From: Burkholderia stagnalis
GTDB lineage: Bacteria > Pseudomonadota > Gammaproteobacteria > Burkholderiales > Burkholderiaceae
DNA length: 64,000 nt
Direction of reading: 5' to 3'
NCBI RefSeq assembly: GCF_902830275.1
Contig: NZ_CADESW010000001.1
Span: forward strand, 744,001-808,000
The notes below the pieces were generated by a model. That model was not told the origin of the DNA and did not search any database. It saw only the letters and a list, made by a program, of their open reading frames with translations. Both the position numbers and the translations under genes were made by a program. This document shows positions 26,620 through 34,842 of this stretch, piece by piece; within the stretch, counting starts at the first letter, position 1, and each line of letters starts with the position of its first letter.

Positions 26620-28335
26620 ATGACCAGAACATTCGACTACATCGTCGTCGGTGGCGGATCGGGCGGCTGCGTCGTCGCGGGGCGGCTGACCGAGCGCCCG
26701 GACGTCACCGTCTGCGTGCTCGAGGCCGGCAACCGCGGCGACGGCACGCTCGTCAACGTGCCGACCGGCGCCGTCGCGATGATGCCTACCCGCATCAACA
26801 ACTGGGCGTTCGAGACCGTGCCGCAGCCGGGGCTCGGCGGGCGCCGCGGCTACCAGCCGCGCGGCAAGGCGCTCGGCGGCTCGTCCGCGATCAACGCGAT
26901 GGTCTATATCCGCGGCCACCGCAGCGACTACGACCACTGGGCCGCGCTCGGCAACGACGGCTGGGCCTTCGACGACGTGCTGCCGTATTTCCGGCTCAGC
27001 GAGCACAACGAGCGCTTCGACGACGCGTGGCACGGCCGCGACGGCCCGCTGTGGGTCAGCGACCTGCGCACCGGCAACCCGTTCCATGCGCGCTACCTCG
27101 AAGCGGCCCGCCAGGCGGGCCTGCCGCTGACCGACGATTTCAACGGCGCGCAGCAGGAAGGCATCGGCCTCTACCAGGTCACGCAGAAGCACGGCGAGCG
27201 CTGGAGCGCCGCGCGCGCGTACCTGCTGCCGCACGTCGGCCGCCGCGACAACCTCACGGTCGAGACGCACGCGCAGGTGCTGCGAATCCTGTTCGACGGC
27301 ACGCGCGCGATCGGCGTCGAGGTGCGGCAGCACGGCGAAGTCCGCACGCTGCGTGCGCGGCGCGAAGTCGTGCTGGCCGCGGGCGCGTTCCAGACGCCGC
27401 AACTGCTGATGCTGTCCGGCGTCGGCCCGGCCGCCGAGCTCGCGCGCGTCGGCATCCGCACGCTCGCCGACCTGCCCGGCGTCGGCCGCAACCTGCAGGA
27501 CCATCCGGATTTCATCTTCGGCTATCGCACGCGCAGCGTCGACACGCTGGGCGTGTCGGCGGGCGGCGGGCTGCGCATGCTGCGCGAGCTGCTGCGCTTT
27601 CGCCGCGAGCGGCGCGGCATGCTGACGTCGAACTTCGCGGAAGGCGGCGGCTTCCTGAAGACGCGCGCCGAACTCGACGCGCCGAACATCCAGCTGCATT
27701 TCGTCGTCGCGCTCGTCGACGACCATGCGCGCCGCCTCCACACCGGCCACGGGATGTCGTGCCACGTTTGCCTGCTGCGCCCGCGCAGCCGCGGCGCGGT
27801 CACGCTGCAGAGCGCCGATCCGCTCGCGGCGCCGCGCATCGATCCGGCGTTCTTCGACGATCCGCGCGATCTCGACGACATGGTCGCGGGCTTCAAGCTC
27901 ACGCGCCGGCTGATGCAGGCGCCCGCGCTCGCCGGCTGGATCACGCGCGACCTGTTCACCGCGAACGTGACGACCGACGACGAGATTCGCGACGTGCTGC
28001 GGCAACGCACCGACACCGTGTACCACCCGGTCGGCACCTGCCGGATGGGGCGCGACGCGCTCGCGGTCGTCGATCCGCAGCTGCGCGTGCGCGGGCTGCA
28101 GGGGCTGCGCATCGTCGATGCGTCGGTGATGCCGACGCTGATCGGCGGCAACACCAACGCGCCGACGATCATGATCGCCGAGAAGGCGGTCGACCTGATG
28201 CGTGGCGCGAGCCGCGTGTCGATCCAGTCCCGTGCCGAGGCGAACGCCGACACGCAAACCGCGGCTGCGCCCACCTCCGACGCCGCCCCTTCCCGCCCCG
28301 CCCAACCCGAGGACATCCGCCATGCACTCGCCTGA
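26620..28335 (+). CDS. GMC-family FAD alcohol dehydrogenase (choline-dehydrogenase-like)
   Basis: 571 residues from ATG 26620. The FAD motif is YIVVGGGSGGCVVAGRLTE at the N-terminus, followed by the GMC signatures RGKALGGSSAINAMVYIRGH and VLAAGAFQTPQLLMLSGVGP. The active-site His lies in DTVYHPVGTCRMG and the second His/Asn region in IGGNTNAPTIMIAEKA. It should oxidise a primary or secondary alcohol to aldehyde or ketone. The stop overlaps the start of the monooxygenase-esterase gene by 14 bp. Together with that gene it suggests catabolism of an alcohol via a ketone. Confidence 0.9.
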   Translation: MTRTFDYIVVGGGSGGCVVAGRLTERPDVTVCVLEAGNRGDGTLVNVPTGAVAMMPTRINNWAFETVPQPGLGGRRGYQPRGKALGGSSAINAMVYIRGHRSDYDHWAALGNDGWAFDDVLPYFRLSEHNERFDDAWHGRDGPLWVSDLRTGNPFHARYLEAARQAGLPLTDDFNGAQQEGIGLYQVTQKHGERWSAARAYLLPHVGRRDNLTVETHAQVLRILFDGTRAIGVEVRQHGEVRTLRARREVVLAAGAFQTPQLLMLSGVGPAAELARVGIRTLADLPGVGRNLQDHPDFIFGYRTRSVDTLGVSAGGGLRMLRELLRFRRERRGMLTSNFAEGGGFLKTRAELDAPNIQLHFVVALVDDHARRLHTGHGMSCHVCLLRPRSRGAVTLQSADPLAAPRIDPAFFDDPRDLDDMVAGFKLTRRLMQAPALAGWITRDLFTANVTTDDEIRDVLRQRTDTVYHPVGTCRMGRDALAVVDPQLRVRGLQGLRIVDASVMPTLIGGNTNAPTIMIAEKAVDLMRGASRVSIQSRAEANADTQTAAAPTSDAAPSRPAQPEDIRHALA

Positions 28336-30784
28336 GCCCTCCGCACCCGACGCCGCTGCTGCTGCCGCCGCCGCGCCGCTGGCCGCCATCATCATCGGCG
28401 CGGGCTTCGCCGGCATCGGCATGGCCATCGCGCTGCAACGCGAAGGCATGCATGACTTCGTGATCCTCGAGCGCGCGCACGACGTCGGCGGCGTGTGGCG
28501 CGACAACAGCTACCCGGGCGCCGCGTGCGACGTGCCCTCGCACCTGTACTCGTTCTCGTTCGAGCCGAACCCGCGCTGGTCGCGCACGTTCGCGCCGCAA
28601 GCGGAAATCCACGCGTACCTGCAGCACTGCGCGCGCAAGTACGGGCTCGCGCGGCACCTGCGCTTCGGCGCGGAAGTCGCGCATGCGCGCTACGACGAGC
28701 CGCATGCGCTGTGGCGCGTGACGCTCGCGGACGGCACCGAGCTGAGCGCCGCGCTGCTCGTCAGCGGCACGGGGCAGTTGAGCCGCCCCGCACTGCCGAC
28801 GCTGCCGGGCATGGAAACGTTCCGCGGCCACGCGTTCCACTCCGCGCACTGGGACCACGCGTATCCGCTCGCCGGCAAGCGCGTCGCGGTGGTCGGCACC
28901 GGCGCATCGGCGATCCAGTTCGTGCCGGCCATCGCCGGGGCCGTGAAGTCGCTGACGGTGTTCCAGCGCTCGCCCGCCTACCTGATGCCGCGCCCGGACC
29001 GCCCGTACCGGCGATGGGAACAGGCGCTGTTCCGGCGTCTGCCGTGGGCGATGAAGCTGCACCGCGCGGCGATCTACCTGCGCTACGAATCGCGCGCGAT
29101 CGCGTTCACGCGGCTGAACGGCCTGATGGACGTCGCGGTCGGCCGGCCGTTTCGCAAGCTGCTGGCGCGGCAAGTGCCCGACGCGGCGCTGCGCGAACGC
29201 CTGACGCCCGACTATCCGATCGGCTGCAAGCGCATCCTGCTGTCGAGCGACTACCTGGCGGCGATCGCCCGGCCCAACGTCGAGCTGGTGACGCAAGGCA
29301 TCCGCCGCGTGACCGAACACGGGATCGAGACCGCCGACGGCACGCATCATCCGGTCGATGCGATCGTCTACGGCACCGGCTTCGCGGCCACCGAGTTCCT
29401 GTCGCCGATGCGCATCACCGGCCGCGGCGGGCTCGACCTGAACGACGCGTGGCGGCGCGGCGCGCAGGCGTATCTCGGGATGACGGTGCCGGGTTTCCCG
29501 AACTTCTTCATGCTGTACGGCCCGAACACCAACCTCGGCCACAACTCGATCGTCTACATGCTCGAAAGCCAGATCGCGCACGTGATGCGCTGCGTGCGCG
29601 CGATGCGGCAGGCCGGCGCGAGCGCGATCGACGTCGACGCGGGCCGCTACCGGCGCTACAACGTGCACGTCCAGCAGCGCCTCGCGGGCTCGGTGTGGAG
29701 CGGCTGCAAGAGCTGGTATGTCGACGCGTCCGGCCACAACAGCACCAACTGGCCGGGCTTCACGCTGACGTACCGGTGGCTCGCGCGCCGCTCCGGCCTC
29801 GCCGCATACCGCTTCTCGAGCGTGCTGCCGGGCATGGCGGGGCACGCGGGCGGCGTCGCCGTCGCCGCGCCGAAGGGCGCGCTGGAAGCGCTCAACGCGG
29901 GGTTCCTGCGCGGCTTCCTGCGCGTCGGCTTCCGGGCGCTGATCGGGCCGCCGTTCGGCATCGGCGTGCAGCGGCGCGTCGTCGGGCTGCTGGCGCCGCT
30001 GATGCCCGGCGTCGGCGGGATGATCCGCTATCGCACGCACGCGGGCGGCGTGCCGGCCGAGGTCGTCGCGCCGAAACGCGGCGACAGCGGCGGCGCGATC
30101 CTCTATCTGCACGGCGGCGCGTTCTGCGTCGGCGGGCCCGGCACGCACCGCAGCGTGACGACGCGGCTCGCCGACGAATCGGGCCTGGCGGTCTGGGCGC
30201 CCGACTACCGGCTCGCGCCCGAGCATCCGCACCCGGCCGCGCTCGACGATGCGCTGGCCGCGTATGCCGCGCTGCGCGCGCAGGGGCATGCGCCGTCGCG
30301 CATCGTCGTCGCCGGCGATTCGGCGGGCGGCGCGCTCGCCCTGGCGCTCGCGATCGCGTTGCGCGAGCGCGGCGAGCCCGCGCCGGCCGGGCTGCTGCTG
30401 ATCTCGCCCGTCACCGACGCGGCGCTCGGCGGCGAAACGCTCGCAACGCGGCGCGGCGACGACCCGATGATCCGGCGCGGCTGGCTCGAACAGGGGCTGC
30501 GCTGGTATCACGGCGCCGGCGCGGCCACGGCGCGCGGCCCGCTCGACACCGACCTGCGCGGCCTGCCGCCGATGCTGATCCAGGCCGGCGACCAGGAAGT
30601 GCTGCTGTCGGATTCGGTGCGGCTCGCGAATCACGCGCTCGCGTGCGGCGTGCCGTGCCGGCTCGAGGTGCACCAGGCGCGCTGGCACGTGTTCCATCTG
30701 CAGTCGTTCTATCTGCGCTCGGCGCGGGAGGCGCTGCGCACGCTCGCGGGGTTCGCGCGGGAACGGGTGGCGGCGACGGCGTGA
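28322..30784 (+). CDS. Baeyer-Villiger monooxygenase fused to a hormone-sensitive-lipase-type esterase
   Basis: 820 residues from ATG 28322. Residues 20-490 are a flavin-binding monooxygenase: AIIIGAGFAGIGMAIALQRE (FAD Rossmann), the BVMO fingerprint FRGHAFHSAHW, and AVVGTGASAIQFVPAIA (NADPH Rossmann). From about residue 580 a second domain begins, an alpha/beta-hydrolase with the oxyanion HGGAFCVGG, the nucleophile elbow GDSAGGALAL and a C-terminal Asp/His pair (QAGDQEVLLSD, RWHVFHLQ). A ketone would be converted to an ester and then hydrolysed in one polypeptide. Each domain has normal length. The gene ends with a good terminator at 30892. Confidence 0.88.
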   Translation: MHSPEPSAPDAAAAAAAAPLAAIIIGAGFAGIGMAIALQREGMHDFVILERAHDVGGVWRDNSYPGAACDVPSHLYSFSFEPNPRWSRTFAPQAEIHAYLQHCARKYGLARHLRFGAEVAHARYDEPHALWRVTLADGTELSAALLVSGTGQLSRPALPTLPGMETFRGHAFHSAHWDHAYPLAGKRVAVVGTGASAIQFVPAIAGAVKSLTVFQRSPAYLMPRPDRPYRRWEQALFRRLPWAMKLHRAAIYLRYESRAIAFTRLNGLMDVAVGRPFRKLLARQVPDAALRERLTPDYPIGCKRILLSSDYLAAIARPNVELVTQGIRRVTEHGIETADGTHHPVDAIVYGTGFAATEFLSPMRITGRGGLDLNDAWRRGAQAYLGMTVPGFPNFFMLYGPNTNLGHNSIVYMLESQIAHVMRCVRAMRQAGASAIDVDAGRYRRYNVHVQQRLAGSVWSGCKSWYVDASGHNSTNWPGFTLTYRWLARRSGLAAYRFSSVLPGMAGHAGGVAVAAPKGALEALNAGFLRGFLRVGFRALIGPPFGIGVQRRVVGLLAPLMPGVGGMIRYRTHAGGVPAEVVAPKRGDSGGAILYLHGGAFCVGGPGTHRSVTTRLADESGLAVWAPDYRLAPEHPHPAALDDALAAYAALRAQGHAPSRIVVAGDSAGGALALALAIALRERGEPAPAGLLLISPVTDAALGGETLATRRGDDPMIRRGWLEQGLRWYHGAGAATARGPLDTDLRGLPPMLIQAGDQEVLLSDSVRLANHALACGVPCRLEVHQARWHVFHLQSFYLRSAREALRTLAGFARERVAATA

Positions 30785-30891
30785 TTGGTGCGCGGTAACG
30801 TTGGCCGTCCGGCCAATAGCAGGCAGTTCGTAACGAATGAAAGAATCGACTTCGTCCGGTTAGCGGGTTTCATCGTCCGAAGCCCGCAACG

Positions 30892-30930
30892 AAAGGCGCT
30901 GCCAGCCGCCCGGCTGCAGCGCCTTTTGCT
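30892..30930 (+). terminator. Rho-independent terminator
   Basis: AAAGGCGCTGC (30892-30902) pairs perfectly with GCAGCGCCTTT (30916-30926), followed by a T-rich stretch. It lies 107 bp after the monooxygenase stop and before the toxin promoter. Confidence 0.8.
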
Positions 30931-30986
30931 TTGCATGCGTGCCGCCCCCGGCACGTTTCGAGGTCGGCTCCTTTCATTCTCTTTCT

Positions 30987-31002
30987 GTAGCTTATAAGTT
31001 AC
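30987..31002. promoter_or_regulatory. Palindromic operator or promoter element of the toxin-antitoxin pair
   Basis: GTAGCTTATAAGTTAC (30987-31002) is a near-perfect dyad centred on CTTATAAG and sits immediately before the toxin ATG. It would overlap the -10 region, as expected for autorepression by the toxin-antitoxin complex. Confidence 0.45.
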
Positions 31003-31003
31003 A

Positions 31004-31336
31004 ATGCTGCCTGTCATCGAACTGCTTCGCCATCGATGCGACGACGGTCGCGAACCCTTTACCGAATGGCTGCTCGCCGTGCGCGACAAGGTCGCGCAGG
31101 CACGGATCCGCGTTCGCCTGCGCCAGGTGCAGATGGGCCATTTCGGCGACTGCAAGCCGGTTGGCGACGGTGTGATCGAACTGCGCATTCACGTCGGCGC
31201 CGGCTACCGCGTGTACTGCGGCCGGCACGGCAAGGCGGTGGTCCTGCTGCTGACCGGCGGCGACAAAGGCAGCCAGGCGGCCGACATCGGGCACGCGAAG
31301 GCAATCTGGACGGAATGGAAACGGAGGCAAGCTTGA
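31004..31336 (+). CDS. RelE/HigB-superfamily toxin (HI1419-like)
   Basis: 110 residues from ATG 31004. The pattern RIRVRLRQVQMGHFGD, GVIELRIHVGAGYRVYC and VVLLLTGGDKGSQAADIGHA is that of the small HigB-like mRNA-interferase toxins that precede an HI1420-type antitoxin. Conserved basic and aromatic residues of the active face are present (Arg in GYRVY, Lys in the last helix). It should cleave mRNA on ribosomes when free. It shares a transcript with the antitoxin downstream. Confidence 0.88.
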   Translation: MLPVIELLRHRCDDGREPFTEWLLAVRDKVAQARIRVRLRQVQMGHFGDCKPVGDGVIELRIHVGAGYRVYCGRHGKAVVLLLTGGDKGSQAADIGHAKAIWTEWKRRQA

Positions 31337-31662
31337 GCCCACTCAAAGGCGCGGTGTCGCACCACGACGCCGAACTCGCGGAGCTGCGCGCCGATCGCGA
31401 ACTGGCGGTCGAATACCTGAAGGCGGCGATGGCGTCGCTCGACGATCCCGACGATCGCGCGGCCGGCCTGCTCGCGCTGCGCACCGTCGCCGAAGCCTAC
31501 GGCGGCCTCGGCGCGGTCGCGGCGCAAGCCGGCATCAGCCGCGAGGCGCTCTACCGCGCGCTGTCGCCCAACGGCAACCCGACACTGAAAACCCTGATCG
31601 CGGTGCTCAAGACCGTCGGCCTGCGCCTGACCGTCGAGCCGGAAGCCAGCCCCCGCGCGTGA
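31315..31662 (+). CDS. HI1420-type addiction-module antitoxin
   Basis: 115 residues from ATG 31315, overlapping the toxin end by 22 bp. An alternative TTG start at 31333 has a stronger Shine-Dalgarno (GGAGG five bases upstream) and would give 109 residues. The body reads YLKAAMASLDDPDDRAAGLL, AQAGISREALYRALSPNGNP and LKTLIAVLKTVGLRLTVEP, a helix-turn-helix of the Xre-like HI1420 family. It binds and silences the toxin and represses the operon. Confidence 0.88.
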   Translation: METEASLSPLKGAVSHHDAELAELRADRELAVEYLKAAMASLDDPDDRAAGLLALRTVAEAYGGLGAVAAQAGISREALYRALSPNGNPTLKTLIAVLKTVGLRLTVEPEASPRA

Positions 31663-31675
31663 GCGCCGTGCGCGT

Positions 31676-33691
31676 TCACCGCGCCGCCATCCACACCAGC
31701 AGCACGTCGGCCGGCGCCGACGGCGTGCCCGCCGGCGGATGCACGACGGTCGCGTCGATCGCGAGCGCCTGCGCGATGTCCGGCGCGCGCTCGATCGTCG
31801 CGGTGCGCACGATCGTCATCAGCCCGGCCGGCCGGTGCAGCGTCTCGCGATACAGCGCGCCGTACCACAGCGCCCGCGTGCCCTGCGCATCCTGCAGCAC
31901 ATACGGATAGCGCCACAAGCGCAGCACGAGCCGGCTGTCCGGCTGGCCGGGATCGGCGCGCACGAACACGCGCCGCGTGCCCACGCCCTGCGAATAGCGC
32001 GGCAGCACCGGCAGCCCGTCGGCCGGCGCCTGCGGCACCAGCCAGCGCAGCGCGGTCTGCAGCGACCACGGCGTCGCGCGCTGCCAGCCCGCGTGCGAGA
32101 GATGCCGGGCGAGCACGTCGGCGGCGACGCACCACTGCAGCGGCAGGAATTCCTCGCGATCGCCGCTGATCTCGGTGCGCCGCGTCGGCACGCGCTGCCA
32201 GCCGCCGCGCATCCACTGGTCGACCGTCATCGCGACCACGCGGCTGTGCGCGCGCGGGTCCCGGTCGGCCTGCCACGCGGCCGGCACCGTCCAGACGCCC
32301 GCCGTCGCCAGCACCACGACGACCGCGACGAGCGCGCCCCGCGGCTGCACTTCGTCGCGCACGTGCCCGTACGCATACGCGCCGGCCAGCAGCGCGAACC
32401 ACGCGAGCCCGAGGCTCCAGCCGCCGAGCAGCCCCGACAGCCACGTGTCGCCCAGGTACAGCCGCGCGAAGCCGCCGAGCACGATCCACAGCACGATCGC
32501 GGTCACGACGCCGGTGCGCCACAGCGCGCCACGGCCGCGCGTCAGCACCCAGCCCATGAAGCTGCTCGCGAGGATGCCGAACGCCGCGTCGGCGTCCGGC
32601 AGCGGCACGTGCGGGCTGCCGGGCGCGAGGTTCGCGGGCGTCGCGCCGTTCGTGCCGGCGCCGAACGCCGGCACCATCACGACGGCGACGCCGACCGTCG
32701 CGATCCACCACACGGCCGTCATCCAGCAGCGGTGGATCACCAGCCACACGAGGAACGCAGCCGCGACGATCAGGCCGACGTCGCGGCCGTTGAGCACCGC
32801 GACCGCGCGCATCGCGGCATCGACGGGCGGCGTGCGCAGGTTCAGCAGCGTTCCGTACAGCGTGGTGTCGACGCCCATCAGCGGATCGTTCGCGACGACG
32901 TCCTGCACGATTCCCGCGAACAACCAGACGCTGCCGACGAACAGCAGCGCGAGCACCGGGATCGCGCCGGGCAACCGGCGCACGCGCGCGACGAGCCCGC
33001 GAAGCCGGGCGACCAGCCACGGCCGGCGATGCGCGAGCGCGTGCCACGCGGCCAATGCGGCGCGGTGCAGCAGCGGCACGCCGCGCTGCAGCGCGACGCG
33101 CACGCCGAACCACACGGCCGCGACCAGCGCCGCGACGACCAGCAGGATCGCGGCGACCCGCGTGCTGACCGCTTCGGCAAGCGCGGCCGACGCGCCGAAC
33201 GCGATGCCCGGCGCGACGTGCACCGGCGCCCATACGAGCGCCGAGCCGACGTTCACCGGATAGAACGTCCGGCGCGGCAGCGACGCGCAGCCGACCACCA
33301 CCGGCACGACCGCGCGCACCGGCGCGAGAAAGCGCGCGAGCACGATGCTCTTCATCCCGTGGCGCAGCACGAACTGCTCGCCGCGCTCGTACGCCTCGGC
33401 GTGGCCGAGCCGCGCCCACCAGTTGCGGACCGCGCTGCGATAGCGGCGGCCGAGCTCGTAGCTGATGCCGTCGCCCACCACCGCGCCGGCCACCGCGACG
33501 CCGATCGTCGCCCAGCCGTCGAGCGCGCCCGCGCCGATCAGCGCGCCGGCCGCGAACATCACCGCGCCGGCCGGCACGACCGTGCCGACCAGCGCGATCG
33601 CCTCCGCGCACGCGGTCGCGAACACGATGACGAGCACGAGCGCCGGATGCGCGCCGACGGCGGCAAGCCACGCATGGATCGTTTCGCTCAT
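31676..33691 (-). CDS. DedA / PAP2 phosphatase / LssY-like multi-domain membrane protein
   Basis: 671 residues from ATG 33691. Residues 1-200 are a DedA (SNARE-associated) domain with EAIALVGTVVPAGAVMFAAG and ELGRRYRSAVRN. Residues 270-460 are a PAP2-type region (ILASSFMGWVLTR, TWLSGLLGGWSLGLAWFAL) with several membrane helices. The C-terminal 200 residues (RRTEISGDREEFLPLQW, LRLWRYPYVLQ) resemble the LssY family. DedA proteins act as undecaprenyl-phosphate or phospholipid flippases and PAP2 as pyrophosphatases, so a joint lipid-carrier recycling role is plausible. The start overlaps a 29-codon ORF (ATGA). Confidence 0.8.
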   Translation of the reverse strand: MSETIHAWLAAVGAHPALVLVIVFATACAEAIALVGTVVPAGAVMFAAGALIGAGALDGWATIGVAVAGAVVGDGISYELGRRYRSAVRNWWARLGHAEAYERGEQFVLRHGMKSIVLARFLAPVRAVVPVVVGCASLPRRTFYPVNVGSALVWAPVHVAPGIAFGASAALAEAVSTRVAAILLVVAALVAAVWFGVRVALQRGVPLLHRAALAAWHALAHRRPWLVARLRGLVARVRRLPGAIPVLALLFVGSVWLFAGIVQDVVANDPLMGVDTTLYGTLLNLRTPPVDAAMRAVAVLNGRDVGLIVAAAFLVWLVIHRCWMTAVWWIATVGVAVVMVPAFGAGTNGATPANLAPGSPHVPLPDADAAFGILASSFMGWVLTRGRGALWRTGVVTAIVLWIVLGGFARLYLGDTWLSGLLGGWSLGLAWFALLAGAYAYGHVRDEVQPRGALVAVVVVLATAGVWTVPAAWQADRDPRAHSRVVAMTVDQWMRGGWQRVPTRRTEISGDREEFLPLQWCVAADVLARHLSHAGWQRATPWSLQTALRWLVPQAPADGLPVLPRYSQGVGTRRVFVRADPGQPDSRLVLRLWRYPYVLQDAQGTRALWYGALYRETLHRPAGLMTIVRTATIERAPDIAQALAIDATVVHPPAGTPSAPADVLLVWMAAR

Positions 33692-33777
33692 CGGGTGTCC
33701 TGTCGAACGGCGGCCCCGCGTCGCCACGCGACCGCAGCGAGCAGCGCGGCCGGCAGGATGGCGGCGAGATCGATCAT
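33688..33777 (-). CDS. 29-residue membrane microprotein coupled to the DedA gene
   Basis: ATG 33777 has GAGGAGAGCC eight bases upstream, a very good Shine-Dalgarno. It encodes MIDLAAILPAALLAAVAWRR plus nine polar residues, one predicted helix with a basic tail. The stop TGA overlaps the ATG of the DedA-PAP2 gene, so the two are coupled. Whether the product is stable or the ORF only drives translation of its neighbour is unknown. Confidence 0.5.
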   Translation of the reverse strand: MIDLAAILPAALLAAVAWRRGAAVRQDTR

Positions 33778-34194
33778 CGACGGCTCTCCTCGCAGGGTGG
33801 GGGTCGGCGTCGAACTCAGTGTAGTCCCGAACCGGGGCGCGCCGCCGGCGGCCCGTCCTGGCGGGCGGGGCAATTCAGGGCGCGATGCGGAGCGCGATTC
33901 AGCGGACGAGCAGCGCCGCTTCGGCGGCCGATTCGCGCCAATCATCAGATCATTGAACTGCGGCCGCGCCGCCGATCGCAAGCTCCCCGGATTATTTCGT
34001 CCCGTTATCGATTTCACCTGCCGCGTCGCAGAAAATTTCGCCGACGTTTACCGTTTTTCGGTCAGGCGGAATATATTGATCGGATGAACGGCCGGCGCGC
34101 CGACTTCGCGCGGCCCGGCCTTACGGGGGAAACCGTCTCCACGACACCCGCGCCATCGCGCACCGAAGCGTCATCCCGCCAAGAGGACCGCTCC
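33778..34194. other. Intergenic region upstream of the two-component system
   Basis: About 415 bp without a clear gene. The last 200 bp are AT-richer and include likely promoters for the NarL-type operon. Nothing else was recognised. Confidence 0.45.
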
Positions 34195-34842
34195 ATGATC
34201 AAGGTGATTCTGGCCGACGACCACGCAGTCATGCGAGACGGACTGCGTCACATACTCGAGACGGCCGGCGGTTTCGAAATCGTCGGCGAAGCGAGCGACG
34301 GGGCGACCACGCTCGCGCTCGCCGAGCGCGGCGCGGCCGACGTGCTGCTGCTCGACCTGTCGATGCCCGCGCCGACCGGCATCGAGCTCATCCGGATGAT
34401 CAAGACCCACGCGCCCGCGCTGCGCACGCTCGTGCTCACGATGCATACGGAGGAGCAGTACGCGGCGCGCGCGTTCAAGGCCGGCGCGACCGGCTACCTG
34501 ACGAAGGACAGCGCGACCGCCGAGCTGGTCGCGGCGGTCGGCAAGGTGGCGGCGGGCGGCCTCTACGTCAGCCCGTCGGCGGCGGAAAGCCTCGCGCGCA
34601 CCCTGCACGCGCCCGCCGAGACGTTGCCGCACGAGCGGCTGTCCGCGCGCGAGTTCGACGTGATGCGCCGCATCGTCGCCGGGCAGACCGTCACGGAGAT
34701 CGCGGGCGCGCTCGCGCTGAGCGCCAAGACCGTCAGCACCTACAAGATGCGCATTCTCGAGAAGATGGACCTGCCGCACGACGCGGCGCTGATCCGCTAT
34801 GCGGTGCGCCACGGCCTCGGCATCGACCTGGACGACGCATGA
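34195..34842 (+). CDS. NarL/FixJ-type response regulator
   Basis: 215 residues from ATG 34195. The receiver domain begins IKVILADDHAVMRDGL with Asp8/Asp9-like acidic residues, the phosphoacceptor Asp54 in LLLDLSMPAPTG, and the conserved Lys in YLTKDSATAELV. The C-terminal LuxR helix-turn-helix is EFDVMRRIVAGQTVTEIAGA, ALSAKTVSTYKMRILEKM. The stop overlaps the kinase start by four bases (ATGA). With the kinase it forms a NarXL-like pair of unknown stimulus. Confidence 0.93.
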   Translation: MIKVILADDHAVMRDGLRHILETAGGFEIVGEASDGATTLALAERGAADVLLLDLSMPAPTGIELIRMIKTHAPALRTLVLTMHTEEQYAARAFKAGATGYLTKDSATAELVAAVGKVAAGGLYVSPSAAESLARTLHAPAETLPHERLSAREFDVMRRIVAGQTVTEIAGALALSAKTVSTYKMRILEKMDLPHDAALIRYAVRHGLGIDLDDA

